49,914 nucleotides of DNA from Rhizorhabdus sp. (GCF_018006725.1 NZ_JAGMXV010000008.1:1-49914); one strand, 5' to 3'. Numbered from the stretch's first letter, positions 38,896 through 48,412 are shown. Notes: generated by a model not told the origin, from the letters alone. Translations and numbers: made by a program.

Positions 38896-39045
38896 GTCGA
38901 CCCCGTCCTTTTCTCTCATGGGGTCGGACCGGCCCGAAGCCGGGACGCGCGCCGATCCTCTCCCCTATATGCGCTGGGCATAACGAGGAGCGCGGGGCCG
39001 GGCATCGTCCGCTTCGACTAGGCCGAACGGCCTATGCCCCGAAGG

Positions 39046-41106
39046 TCAGGGTGCAGTCGTGCCCCTGGCGCCCGTGCGATAACGGTCGAACCAGGCGATG
39101 ATCGCCGCCGCCTTGGCCGCCGACTGCGACGGTCGCGCAGCGATTCCGCCGTGACTCGCCCCCGGAATCTTTACCAGCGCAGTCGGTACGCCCTGGATCT
39201 GGAGCGCGGCATAATATTGCTCGGACTCGCTGACCGGGGTCCGATAATCCTCGCTGCCGACCACCACCAGCGTCGGAGTCTTCACATTGCCGACCAGACT
39301 GAGCGGCGAGCGGTTCCAATAGCCCATCGGATCTTCCCACGGCAGCTTGGGGAACCAGTAGCGCGACGTGAACAGCGTGTTGTCCATCGTCAGCGCCTCG
39401 CTGACCCAGTTGATAACCGGCTTCTGCGTCGCGGCGCCGCGGAAGCGATCGGTCTTGCCGACGATCCAGCTGGTCAGGACGCCGCCGCCCGATCCGCCCG
39501 TGACGAAGAGATTGTCGGGATCGGCGACGCCGGCCGCGATCGCAGCGTCGACCGCCGCCATCAGGTCGCCATAGTCGTCGCCCGGATATTTATGGTGGAT
39601 CAGCTGGGCGAACTGCTCGCCATAGGAGGTCGACCCGCGCGGGTTGGTGTAGAGCACCGCATAGCCGGCTGCGGCGTACAGCTGGTCGTCGGTCGAGAAA
39701 TGCGGCCCATAGGCGGTGTGCGGCCCCCCGTGGATTTCGAGGACCAGCGGCATCTTCTGCCCTGCCTGATAGCCGGGCGGCGTCACCAGCCAGGCCGGCA
39801 CCTCGCGACCATCGGGTGCCTTGACCGCTAGCTCGCGGACCTGCCCCAGGCTCTTGTGCGCCAGGAAATCGTCGTTGAGCGCCGTCAGCCGGCGTGCCTT
39901 GCCCCCGCTTGCCACCGACAGATCCGCCGGTCGCAGCGCCGACCCGCTGGTGAAGGCGATGACGCCATTGCGCGATACGGTGAAGTCGCCGCCGCTGTAG
40001 GGGCGATCGAACGCCGTGCCGGTCAGTCCCGTCGCCAGTTCGGTCACCTTGCCGTCGAGCGTGATCCGCGCAACCCGGTTCACGCCGCGCTCGTCATATT
40101 GCGCAAAAAGCGACCGGCCGTCGGCGGCCCATTCGACCCGGTCGATGCTGCGATCGAGCCCGGCGGTGATTGCCCGCACGCCGCTGCCGTCGCGGTTCAT
40201 CACATAGAGCAGCGTGTTCTGATAGGACAGGCGGCGGTCGTCATAGCCGAGATAGGCAACCCTGGAGCCATCGGGCGACACCACCGGCGCGATGTCCGGA
40301 CCGCGCCGGTCGGTCAGCGCGCGGATCGCGCCACTGCCCAGATCGAGCGCATAGATTTCGGGATCGAACACCTCGCGCTGCCAGTCGGGCTTGCGCACCG
40401 CGCTGAACAGCAGCGACCGGCCATCGGGCGACCACGACAGCGGCCCGCCATGCTGATAGTCGCCGCTCGTCAGCTGGCGCGACGGGCCGCCGTCCGCCGC
40501 GACGAGGAAGACATGGTCATAGCCCGGTTCGACATAGCCGCCGCCGTCGCTGCGATAGTCGATCCGGTCGATCACCTCGAGCGGCTTGGCCCATTCGGCG
40601 CCCTCGGGTTTGTCGGGCGCCTTGCCCAGCTTCATCGGCTCGCCCGGCACGCGCATGATATAGGCGATGCTCTTGCCATCGGGCGACCATGTGATCGCGC
40701 TGGGGCTGTCGGGGAGGCCCGTAACGCGGACGGTCGCATCTTCGGCGATCCAGCGGACGAACAGCTGGGCATTGCCCTTCGCATCGGCCGCGACATAGGC
40801 CAGCCGCCGCCCGTCGGGCGACCAGCGCGGCTGGCTTGCCCCCTCGACCAGGGGCCGCTGTCGACCGCTGGCGACGTCGACGAGCCAGATCGAACCCTTC
40901 TGACGATCGGTCATGATGTCGCCCTGCCGCCGCACATAGGCGACGCTGCGGCCGTCGGGGCTGATCTGCGGATCGGCCGCGACCTGCAGCGCGAAGATAT
41001 CCCGCCCCTCGAAGCGCGAGACCGTGCTCGCAGCATCCTGGGCCAGAACCGGCGTGGCGAAGATGGAGGCACCCGCGAACAGGGCGAGCAGCGACGTCTT
41101 GATCAT
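39046..41106 (-). CDS. Exported S9 family peptidase (prolyl oligopeptidase/acylaminoacyl type)
   Basis: The 686-residue protein has a signal peptide (MIKTSLLALFAGASIFATPVLA). A beta-propeller made of WSPDG-type repeats (about 50-420) comes next, then an alpha/beta hydrolase domain. The catalytic serine sits in FVTGGSGGGV, the aspartate in VVGSEDYRTPV and the histidine in PGASHGG. Such periplasmic enzymes cut short peptides after Pro, Ala or blocked residues. The start at 41106 has a GAGGGA site. The gene is divergent from the radical SAM gene. Confidence 0.92.
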   Translation of the reverse strand: MIKTSLLALFAGASIFATPVLAQDAASTVSRFEGRDIFALQVAADPQISPDGRSVAYVRRQGDIMTDRQKGSIWLVDVASGRQRPLVEGASQPRWSPDGRRLAYVAADAKGNAQLFVRWIAEDATVRVTGLPDSPSAITWSPDGKSIAYIMRVPGEPMKLGKAPDKPEGAEWAKPLEVIDRIDYRSDGGGYVEPGYDHVFLVAADGGPSRQLTSGDYQHGGPLSWSPDGRSLLFSAVRKPDWQREVFDPEIYALDLGSGAIRALTDRRGPDIAPVVSPDGSRVAYLGYDDRRLSYQNTLLYVMNRDGSGVRAITAGLDRSIDRVEWAADGRSLFAQYDERGVNRVARITLDGKVTELATGLTGTAFDRPYSGGDFTVSRNGVIAFTSGSALRPADLSVASGGKARRLTALNDDFLAHKSLGQVRELAVKAPDGREVPAWLVTPPGYQAGQKMPLVLEIHGGPHTAYGPHFSTDDQLYAAAGYAVLYTNPRGSTSYGEQFAQLIHHKYPGDDYGDLMAAVDAAIAAGVADPDNLFVTGGSGGGVLTSWIVGKTDRFRGAATQKPVINWVSEALTMDNTLFTSRYWFPKLPWEDPMGYWNRSPLSLVGNVKTPTLVVVGSEDYRTPVSESEQYYAALQIQGVPTALVKIPGASHGGIAARPSQSAAKAAAIIAWFDRYRTGARGTTAP

Positions 41107-41349
41107 GGCATCCCTCGAAATAGACAGACCGCCAGCGTCGCGCGTTTCCGGAGCCGACTCAAGGCTTTGTGGGGAGCGTCCTGTCAGGTGTTCACCAAAG
41201 GCATTTGAATAGCCGCGCTGGATGGGCGCGGGTGGAATGGTCACCAATCGCATCCATTTTGGCGCATTATGTCAGGCAGCAAGCTCCAATTTTACATCTC
41301 GTTAACCCTGTTTTCCTAGCGACCATAGGGAGGATCAGCGAGGTAACCC

Positions 41350-43170
41350 ATGGATAATCCCGGCGATATCGACTTGGTCTTGGATCATGGGTTCGAAGAA
41401 GCGGGCTGTCCTGAAAGCCGAAGCGATCCTTTCACCTCCGCACGCCTTTCCGATTTCGCCCTGCTGCCGCTGGACAATGATCAAGACCGGGCCCTGCTTG
41501 TCGACGTACTCGTCGAGACACTCGAAGAGCTCGATCTGAATCTTTCAAACCCCGATGCCATCGGAACAGTCCTCGACCTCACCCCGCGCATCGCCGGTAT
41601 CGCGCTCGACATCCTTCGCCAGGCCAACGGCCTGACCGCTCAGGACGATCTGGCCCAATTGGGCGATTCTCTCGTGCTGCTGTCAGCCGCCCTTCTGGCT
41701 GCTCGGGGTTGTCGCGAGGACGCGGATTTTCTGCTGGTTCGCGCCGCCTATCTCCGGCCTAATCAGGCATTCGGCAATGCCGCCGCTCAGCTGCGCTACT
41801 TGATGCTGCCGCACGAGACGGCCGTCGTCGAACTGCTTCTGGCGCAAATCCTCGACGGCCTCGACCATCCCGAAATCTGGGCCGCGATGCCGGCGATTGT
41901 CGGGTGCTTCCCTTCACTTTCGGCGCAGATCGAACGCCTCACCGCCAACGAGCTCAACTTCTACACGGAGATGTGGAGCGTCGTGTACGCGGTCTGCATC
42001 GCCGCTGAAGGACGCCTGGCGGACGGCCTGCGGACGCTGGAACCGATCGCCGTCGCGCACAGCCAGTCGACCTTGGTTCAGGGCGCCTATTTCCACCTGA
42101 AATCGCTCGCGCATCCCGATGATCCGAAGTTCGACCTGTCGAACCGCTTCTGCTCGGTGCCTTTCGATACGCTCGACGTGCTCGACGGGAAAAGCCATCT
42201 CTGCTGCGCCAGCTGGTTGCCGGAATCGGTCGGTGATCTCGCTGAGCAACCGTGGCAGGATGTCTGGAATTCGGACACGGCGCAGGCGATCCGGAACAGC
42301 ATCCATGACGGCAGCTATCGTTATTGCAACAAGACGGCGTGTCCGCTGATCGCGGGGGGCAAGCTGCCGACAAAAGCTCAGGCGTCTGCCACCTCACCGG
42401 TAGCGCAGGCGATCCTTGATCGCACGCAGACACTGCTGCCAAGCAGCCCGCGCCGCGTGAACCTCGCCTATGACATGACCTGCAACCTGTCCTGCCCCAG
42501 TTGCCGCACCGGTATCATCGCCGCCGGCCCCAATCGCCGGGCGCGCTTCGACAAGCTGCAGGACGAGGCCGTTCTGCCGATGCTGAAGCACAGCGAACTG
42601 GTATTCGTCACCGGCTCGGGTGACCCATTTGCGAGCAAAAATTTCCGGAACCTCCTCCATCGGCTGGACGCGGAGACCTATCCGAACCTGCGCTTCCTGA
42701 TTATGACCAACGCGATGCTGCTGACGCCGCGCGAGTGGAAGCGCTTTCCCACCCTTCACGGGCGCGTTGCCCATCTTCGCATCAGCCTCGATGCCGCGAG
42801 CGGACCGGTGCACGAAAGCATCCGTCGCGGTGCCCGGTGGGAGGTCATGGAGCGCAACCTGTCCTTCGCGGCCGAGTTGCGGGCGGCGGAGGCGGTGCAG
42901 GCGCTGGAGTTCGTCTTTACGGTGCAGACCGAGAATTTCCGCGAGATGCCCGACTTCGTCGATCTCGGCATCCGCTACGGAGCAGACCATGTCGGCTTTT
43001 CGCGCCTGACCAACTGGGGCACCTTCACCGCAGCAGACTATGCCGATCGCGCCGTGTTCATGCCGACGCATCCGCAACATGCGGCGTTCCGCGACGTCCT
43101 TCGCGATCCCCGCCTACGTCATCCTACGGTTGTGCTGAACGATCTCGCAGAATTCTCTAGCGGGCTCTGA
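41350..43170 (+). CDS. Radical SAM protein with an N-terminal SPASM-like domain
   Basis: The 606-residue protein has three parts. Residues 1 to about 260 are helical and TPR-like. Residues 268-331 form an auxiliary-cluster domain with FCSVPF (C268), CC (C285, C286) and YCNKTAC (C326, C331), the SPASM/twitch pattern. Residues about 370-606 form the radical SAM core with CNLSCPSC (C378, C382, C385). In known maturases SPASM follows the core, so this order is reversed. The substrate is unknown; a peptide or protein is likely. No precursor peptide gene was found nearby. The ATG has a GAGG site upstream. Confidence 0.82.
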   Translation: MDNPGDIDLVLDHGFEEAGCPESRSDPFTSARLSDFALLPLDNDQDRALLVDVLVETLEELDLNLSNPDAIGTVLDLTPRIAGIALDILRQANGLTAQDDLAQLGDSLVLLSAALLAARGCREDADFLLVRAAYLRPNQAFGNAAAQLRYLMLPHETAVVELLLAQILDGLDHPEIWAAMPAIVGCFPSLSAQIERLTANELNFYTEMWSVVYAVCIAAEGRLADGLRTLEPIAVAHSQSTLVQGAYFHLKSLAHPDDPKFDLSNRFCSVPFDTLDVLDGKSHLCCASWLPESVGDLAEQPWQDVWNSDTAQAIRNSIHDGSYRYCNKTACPLIAGGKLPTKAQASATSPVAQAILDRTQTLLPSSPRRVNLAYDMTCNLSCPSCRTGIIAAGPNRRARFDKLQDEAVLPMLKHSELVFVTGSGDPFASKNFRNLLHRLDAETYPNLRFLIMTNAMLLTPREWKRFPTLHGRVAHLRISLDAASGPVHESIRRGARWEVMERNLSFAAELRAAEAVQALEFVFTVQTENFREMPDFVDLGIRYGADHVGFSRLTNWGTFTAADYADRAVFMPTHPQHAAFRDVLRDPRLRHPTVVLNDLAEFSSGL

Positions 43171-43192
43171 GGCACAGGACTGCGCGGCAGTA

Positions 43193-44101
43193 TCACCGAT
43201 CGCGATGGATGCTGAAATGCGCGATCGAGCGGAGCAGATCGGCTGCGGGACCGAAGGGGGAAAGGCTGTTCACAGCCCGGTCGATCAGACCGCTCGCATA
43301 GTTGCGCGCGCTCTCGCGGCCGAGCATGCGCACCAAAGTCTGCTTGCCTTGCTCGTCATCCTTGCGAAGACGTTTGCCCACGGCCTGTTCATCGCCTTCG
43401 ACGTCGAGCAGATCGTCGGCGATCTGGAAGGCCAGGCTGACGCATTGGGCATAATGCGATAGCGCCACGCGCTGGCCGGCATCGGCCGCACCGAGCGCCG
43501 CGCCAGCACCGACGCACCAGCCGATCATCGCGCCGGTCTTCAACTGCTGCAACTGAACAACAGCGTCCATGTCGAGCGTGGCATCGATGGCAGCCATGTC
43601 CATCATCTGGCCGCTGGCCATGCCCGACGCGCCGGCCGAAGAGGCGAGCGTCGAGATCAGTTCGGCCCGCACCAGCGCATCGGCATGGGTTTCCGGCCGA
43701 GCGAGGAGTTCGAAGGCCAGCGCCAGCAAAGCGTCGCCTGCCAATACAGCGGTGGCCTCGTCGAACCGCTTGTGCAGCGTCGCCCGGCCGCGGCGCAGAT
43801 CGTCATCGTCCATGCAGGGCAGGTCGTCATGAACCAGCGAATGGACATGGACGCACTCGACCGCGACGCCGGCGAGCAGCGCGTTTTGCGGCGCGACATC
43901 GAACAGTCTGGCCGAAGCGACAACCAGCAATGGCCGCATCCGCTTGCCGCCACCGATCGCCGCATAGCGCATCGCTTCGTAGAGCCGTTCGCTCGCGCCG
44001 GGCGGTGTCGCCAATATGTCGGCGAACACCGCGTCGACCGAATCCGATACCTGCCGCATCGCAGTCGGCAGATCCTGGTCAGTCAACATCTCGATCGTCA
44101 T
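43193..44101 (-). CDS. Polyprenyl diphosphate synthase (farnesyl or geranylgeranyl type)
   Basis: The 302-residue protein has both aspartate-rich motifs: VHDDLPCMDDDD (D92-D98, the first) and ADDLLD (the second), plus GGKRMRP near the N-terminus. The fifth residue before the first motif is His87, not the Tyr or Phe common in IspA-type farnesyl synthases, so a longer C20 product is possible. Proximity to crtB supports a geranylgeranyl role (CrtE), but IspA cannot be excluded. Its ATG lies inside the 3' end of a small upstream ORF, behind a GGGGAGG site. Confidence 0.85.
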   Translation of the reverse strand: MTIEMLTDQDLPTAMRQVSDSVDAVFADILATPPGASERLYEAMRYAAIGGGKRMRPLLVVASARLFDVAPQNALLAGVAVECVHVHSLVHDDLPCMDDDDLRRGRATLHKRFDEATAVLAGDALLALAFELLARPETHADALVRAELISTLASSAGASGMASGQMMDMAAIDATLDMDAVVQLQQLKTGAMIGWCVGAGAALGAADAGQRVALSHYAQCVSLAFQIADDLLDVEGDEQAVGKRLRKDDEQGKQTLVRMLGRESARNYASGLIDRAVNSLSPFGPAADLLRSIAHFSIHRDR

Positions 44102-44306
44102 GCAACGGCCTCCCCTTCAACAGCATCGACTCCGCCCGCGCATCCATCTCGCCGATCGAGGGCCTGTATCTCCCGGCGAGCGCGGACAGGGCCGTGTCGA
44201 CGCCGTCCTCCGCCGTCGATGCGGCTTCGGACGATGCGACGATGCAGCATCCTTCGAGACTTTGGAAGCAGATCGCGTCGTCGATCGCGACGAACGGAAT
44301 GGGCAC
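44079..44306 (-). CDS. Hypothetical 75-residue protein overlapping the prenyl synthase gene
   Basis: The frame starts with GTG and ends 23 nt inside the prenyl synthase gene. Third codon positions are rich in G and C like the neighbours, and the product is acidic with no membrane segment or recognisable family. The position suggests translational coupling to the synthase. In other proteobacteria xseB often precedes ispA, but this product does not look like XseB. It may be a genuine lineage-specific gene or a chance frame. Confidence 0.35.
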   Translation of the reverse strand: MPIPFVAIDDAICFQSLEGCCIVASSEAASTAEDGVDTALSALAGRYRPSIGEMDARAESMLLKGRPLHDDRDVD

Positions 44307-44404
44307 CCTATCCGGGGCGCCCTATCGCCTCGTACCGAGACATTGCACGAGCAATTCTCGCACACAGGCTTCCCGTTCGGCGACCTAAGGTACAGCTGTC
44401 CGGG

Positions 44405-44854
44405 TCACATCAGATAGCGGACCTTCACCGTCTCGGCATTCTGCCCGGCCTTCACGTCTATGCGCGCTGCGTCGAACCGGGGCGGGCCGAATCCGATCTT
44501 GGGGTTTCGCGAGAAGCCGAAACCTTCGCGGGGTATTGCCATTGTCTTGTCGAGCCGCGCATTCGCATTCTCATCGTGAAAGAGCGATATGGCGTAAGGC
44601 CCGGGTTGGAGCGCCGTTAGAGTGAAGCAATGGTCCGGCGCGGCACCGATCGGCATATCCCGGCGAACCGACGCCCCTGCCTTGCAATCGGGAAAGGCCG
44701 CTGCCTCGCGTGCCAGGCATAGGCGGAGCATGCCCCGCGTGCTACGCAACCCCTCCAGACACAGCCGAAGCTCGGCAGTGGCGGCATGGCCGGGTTCTGC
44801 GCCTAAGGTCACCGCGACGATAAGGGCCGCCCATTGATACCCGCGCTTCGCCAT
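44405..44854 (-). CDS. Exported DUF2141 family protein
   Basis: The 149-residue protein has a signal peptide (about 1-24) and two cysteines (LCLEGL and LCLAREAAAFPDC). The middle part, LQPGPYAISLFHDENANARLD, is the core of DUF2141, a beta-sandwich domain of unknown role. The last residues form the GFSRNPKIGFGPP stretch typical of the family. It sits directly next to the carotenoid genes, divergent from crtY across about 50 bp, as in some other sphingomonads. The start is uncertain (44854 or 44866). Confidence 0.8.
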   Translation of the reverse strand: MAKRGYQWAALIVAVTLGAEPGHAATAELRLCLEGLRSTRGMLRLCLAREAAAFPDCKAGASVRRDMPIGAAPDHCFTLTALQPGPYAISLFHDENANARLDKTMAIPREGFGFSRNPKIGFGPPRFDAARIDVKAGQNAETVKVRYLM

Positions 44855-44907
44855 CACCAAGCCCATCCTTCGATTTGCCCACGCCGTGAAGCGGCACGGT
44901 ACGCGGC

Positions 44908-46053
44908 ATGAAGCGGCGTGTCCTGCTTCTGGGCGGCGGTCTCGCCGGAGGGCTTAGCGCACTTGCCCTCCATGCGAGAAGGCAGGATGTCGAGCCTATC
45001 CTCGTGGAACGCGGCGATCGCTTCGGCGGCAATCATATCTGGTCCTTCTTCGATCAGGACGTGGAGGCCGGCCATCGCTGGCTCGTCGATGCGGTCGGCC
45101 CGACGCGCTGGCCCTCGCACCGAATCGCCTTCCCGGCGCGGAGGCGGCATATCGGCCTGGGCTATAACAGCCTCCGATCGCCCGATCTCCACGACGCTCT
45201 GCTCCGGACCCTGCCGGCATCATCCTTGCGGCTGGGCCGCGAAGCGGTCGAAGTGACGCCGGAGGGCGTGCGCCTGTCCGATGGCGAGACGATCACTGCC
45301 GACGCGGTCGTCGACGCGCGCGGCGGGGGGCCGATCGAGGGGCTAGATCTGGGCTGGCAGAAATTCGTCGGGCGTCATCTGCGCTTCGCCGTGCCCCACG
45401 GGGTCGCCGAGCCGATGATCATGGACGCCGAGGTCGACCAGGCCGATGGCTATCGCTTCGTCTATCTCCTCCCCTTCAGCGCCACCGAGTTGCTTGTCGA
45501 GGACACCTATTACAGCCTCGATCCGGCGCTGGACGTGGGTCTGTTGCGGCAGCGGATCAACGCCTATGTCGACGATCGCATCGGCCGGAGGTTCGAGACG
45601 GTAGGCGAAGAAACCGGGGTCCTGCCGATCGTGCTCGGTGGCCGGCTCGACGCGCTATGGCCGGACGACTACCCATTTGGACGGATTGGGATGCGCGGCG
45701 GCTTCTTCCATCCTACCACCGGCTATTCGGTGCCGGATGCGGTGGCCAATGCCATGCTGCTGACCGAGGCATCCGACATGACGACGTCGGGGCTCCGCCG
45801 GCTCCTCCACGACCGTGCAAAACGCCTCTGGCGCGAACGCGGCTTCTACAGGATGTTGAACCGCATGCTCTTCCACGCCGCCCCACCCAGACAGCGCTAC
45901 CGTGTGCTCGAGCATTTCTATCACCTGCCCGAGGCGAGCGTGGCCCGCTTCTACGCGACGCGCCTGACCGCGCTCGACAAGCTGCGCACCCTCAGCGGGA
46001 AGCCGCCGGTCGGTATTTTCGCCGCGCTCTCGGCGATCGCAGGCCGCGCATGA
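44908..46053 (+). CDS. crtY: Lycopene beta-cyclase
   Basis: CrtY turns lycopene into beta-carotene by closing both ends. The 381-residue flavoprotein begins MKRRVLLLGGGLAGGLSALAL (dinucleotide binding) and has GGNHIWSFF and the GMRGGFFHPTTGYSVPDA stretch conserved in bacterial CrtY. It is the first gene of a crtY-crtI-crtB operon in which each gene overlaps the next by 4 nt. The divergent DUF2141 gene leaves only about 50 bp for its promoter. Confidence 0.94.
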   Translation: MKRRVLLLGGGLAGGLSALALHARRQDVEPILVERGDRFGGNHIWSFFDQDVEAGHRWLVDAVGPTRWPSHRIAFPARRRHIGLGYNSLRSPDLHDALLRTLPASSLRLGREAVEVTPEGVRLSDGETITADAVVDARGGGPIEGLDLGWQKFVGRHLRFAVPHGVAEPMIMDAEVDQADGYRFVYLLPFSATELLVEDTYYSLDPALDVGLLRQRINAYVDDRIGRRFETVGEETGVLPIVLGGRLDALWPDDYPFGRIGMRGGFFHPTTGYSVPDAVANAMLLTEASDMTTSGLRRLLHDRAKRLWRERGFYRMLNRMLFHAAPPRQRYRVLEHFYHLPEASVARFYATRLTALDKLRTLSGKPPVGIFAALSAIAGRA

Positions 46054-47516
46054 AGAAGGCGGCGGTCATCGGTTCGGGCTTCGGCGGCCTGGCGCTTGCG
46101 ATCCGGCTGCAGTCGGCAGGGATCGCGACCACCATCTACGAAGCGCGCGACCGGCCCGGCGGGCGGGCCTATTATTGGGAAAAGGACGGCCATGTCTTCG
46201 ATGCCGGGCCGACCGTCATCACCGATCCCGACTGCCTGCAGCAGCTATGGGCGCTGAGCGGCGCGGATATGGCGGCGGATGTCGATCTCGTGCCGGTAAG
46301 GCCCTTCTACCGCCTGTCCTGGCCCGATGGGACGACCTTCGACTATGATAATGACGACGCGTCGCTCGAGCGCCAGATTGCCGCGCTCGATCCTGCAGAC
46401 GTGGCCGGCTATCGCCGCTTCCTCGACTATTCGGCCGGCGTGTTCGAAGAGGGCTATCGCAAGCTCGGCACGGTCGCGTTCCTCGACTTCGCCTCGATGC
46501 TCAAGGCCGCGCCGCAACTGGCGCGCTACCAGGCCTGGCGATCGGTCTATTCGATGGTGTCGAGCTTCATCCGCAACGAGAAACTGCGCGAGGCCTTCTC
46601 GTTCCACACCTTGCTGGTCGGCGGCAACCCGATGACGACCAGCGCCATCTATGCGCTGATCCACAAGCTGGAAAAGGATGGCGGGGTGTGGTTCGCCAAG
46701 GGCGGTACCAACGCGCTCATCCGCGGCATGGTGCGCTATTTCGAGCGGCTCGGAGGAACGCTGCGCCTCGATGACCCGGTCGTGCGCATCGGTACCAGCG
46801 AAGGCCAGGTGCGCACCGTCGCCACCCGCTCGGGCCATAGTGCAGTCTATGACGCGGTCGCATCCAATGCGGACGTCGTTTCGACCTACGGGTTGCTCGG
46901 CGACGAACGCAAGCAGCGCAAGCTGAAGGCCAAGCGCTTCTCGCCATCGTTGTTCGTGGTCCATTTCGGAACGACGGGCGACTGGCCCGATGTCCCGCAC
47001 CATTCGATCGTGTTCGGGCCCCGTTATCGCGGGCTGCTCGACGATATCTACAAGGGTGGCGGCCTCGCACCCGATCCGTCGCTCTATCTGCATCATCCGA
47101 CCGCGACCGATCCGTCGATGGCGCCGAACGGTCATTCGACCTTCTACGTCCTCGCTCCGGTGCCGCATCTGGGCAAGGCGAATGTCGACTGGGAGGTCGA
47201 AGGGCCGCGCTATCGCGATCAGGTTCTGTCGATCCTTGAGCAGCGCTTCATGCCCGGCTTGCGCGACCGGATCACGACGATGTTCCATTACACGCCGTTC
47301 GACTTCCGCGACGATCTCGCCGCGCATCTCGGCTCGGCCTTCAGCCTGGAGCCGGTGCTGACGCAAAGCGCCTGGTTCCGCGTGCATAATCGCGATCCCG
47401 ATATCGGCAGCCTGTATTTCGTGGGGGCCGGCACCCATCCGGGAGCGGGCATTCCCGGGGTGGTGGGAAGCGCGAAGGCCACGGCGGCCCTGATGATCGA
47501 AGACCTAGCCGGGTGA
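46050..47516 (+). CDS. crtI: Phytoene desaturase
   Basis: CrtI carries out the desaturations from phytoene to lycopene. The 488-residue flavoprotein starts with an FAD site GSGFGGLALAIRL and RPGGRAYYW, has VFDAGPTVITDP, and ends in GAGTHPGAGIPGVVGSAK, the bacterial-type CrtI signature. Its ATG overlaps the crtY stop by 4 nt. Confidence 0.96.
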   Translation: MKKAAVIGSGFGGLALAIRLQSAGIATTIYEARDRPGGRAYYWEKDGHVFDAGPTVITDPDCLQQLWALSGADMAADVDLVPVRPFYRLSWPDGTTFDYDNDDASLERQIAALDPADVAGYRRFLDYSAGVFEEGYRKLGTVAFLDFASMLKAAPQLARYQAWRSVYSMVSSFIRNEKLREAFSFHTLLVGGNPMTTSAIYALIHKLEKDGGVWFAKGGTNALIRGMVRYFERLGGTLRLDDPVVRIGTSEGQVRTVATRSGHSAVYDAVASNADVVSTYGLLGDERKQRKLKAKRFSPSLFVVHFGTTGDWPDVPHHSIVFGPRYRGLLDDIYKGGGLAPDPSLYLHHPTATDPSMAPNGHSTFYVLAPVPHLGKANVDWEVEGPRYRDQVLSILEQRFMPGLRDRITTMFHYTPFDFRDDLAAHLGSAFSLEPVLTQSAWFRVHNRDPDIGSLYFVGAGTHPGAGIPGVVGSAKATAALMIEDLAG

Positions 47517-48412
47517 GCGGAGAGGTGCCACCGGCGGTGCTGCAGGATAGAAGCGAACTGGTCGACTGGGCCGGGTCGACGATCCGGCTCGGCTCGCGCT
47601 CCTTCTATATGGCCAGCCAGCTGTTCGACCGCGCCACGCGCGAGCGGGCCTGGCTGCTCTATGCCTGGTGCCGGCACTGTGACGATGTCTGCGACGGTCA
47701 GGAACTGGGCGGTCCGCTGAGCGCCAGTGATGCCAGCGTTATCGAAGAGCTGCGCCGCGAGACGCATCGCGCGCTGGCAGACGGCATCTCGGGTGCCCCT
47801 CCCTATCGCGCCCTCGCCGCGGTCGCCGCCGAACGGCGCATTCCGGTGCGTTACATCGACGACCATCTGGAGGGATTTGCGCTCGACTGCGCGGGATGGA
47901 CGCCCGAAAGCGAAGCCGATCTGCTGCGCTATTGCTATCATGTCGCCGGCACAGTCGGCTGCATGATGGCGGTCGTGATGGGCGTCGATCCCGAGGACGA
48001 CGCAACGCTCGACACCGCCTGTGCGCTCGGTCTGTCTTTCCAGCTCGGCAATATCGCCCGCGATGTCGCCGAGGATCATGCAGGCGGCCGCTGCTATCTG
48101 CCAAGGGCGTGGATGGAGGAGTTCGGGGTCGATCCCGCCGATCCGATGAATCCGTCGCGTCGTGATGCATTGGTGGCGCTGGTCGGCCGGATCGTCGACC
48201 TGTCGCTGCTCTACGAGGAGCGGGCGATGGCGGGGATCGCCCGCCTCGATTTCCGGTCGCGCTGGGCGATCCACAGCGCCCGGTCGATCTATGGCGGCAT
48301 TGGTCGGGAAGTTGCAGCCCGCGGCGCTCAGGCCTGGGACGAGCGGGTCGTCATATCGACCCCACGCAAGCTGGCGATCGTCGCCCGATCGCTGCTACAC
48401 GCGGCCGCCTGA
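47513..48412 (+). CDS. crtB: Phytoene synthase
   Basis: CrtB joins two geranylgeranyl diphosphates to phytoene. The 299-residue protein contains the aspartate-rich motifs CDDVCDG and LGNIARDVAEDHAGGRCYLP that bind magnesium and substrate. The GTG start at 47513 overlaps the crtI stop by 4 nt. The 3' end overlaps the convergent crtW by 18 bp. Confidence 0.95.
   Translation: MSGEVPPAVLQDRSELVDWAGSTIRLGSRSFYMASQLFDRATRERAWLLYAWCRHCDDVCDGQELGGPLSASDASVIEELRRETHRALADGISGAPPYRALAAVAAERRIPVRYIDDHLEGFALDCAGWTPESEADLLRYCYHVAGTVGCMMAVVMGVDPEDDATLDTACALGLSFQLGNIARDVAEDHAGGRCYLPRAWMEEFGVDPADPMNPSRRDALVALVGRIVDLSLLYEERAMAGIARLDFRSRWAIHSARSIYGGIGREVAARGAQAWDERVVISTPRKLAIVARSLLHAAA

Noticed and set aside
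39000-39040. Nested dyad (TAGGCC-GAAC-GGCCTA and flanks) after the S9 peptidase gene as a terminator
   Set aside because: The stem is clear but no T-run follows on the minus strand, so a terminator cannot be supported.
39046-41106. S9 peptidase as a lasso peptide isopeptidase, with the ABC exporter at 30321-32084 as the peptide exporter
   Set aside because: The propeller and catalytic motifs look like ordinary acylaminoacyl/prolyl peptidases. No lasso precursor, cyclase or PqqD-like/transglutaminase genes are present, and the two genes are 7 kb apart.
39856-41208. 450-codon open frame antisense to the S9 peptidase gene
   Set aside because: It is explained by strong third-position GC bias of the peptidase; the product is Arg/Ala/Asp-rich without a domain.
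41169-41357. Short ORF just upstream of the radical SAM gene as a RiPP precursor
   Set aside because: It overlaps the start of the radical SAM gene in another frame, has no leader/core pattern or ribosome binding site, and shows no repeated residues typical of a modified core.
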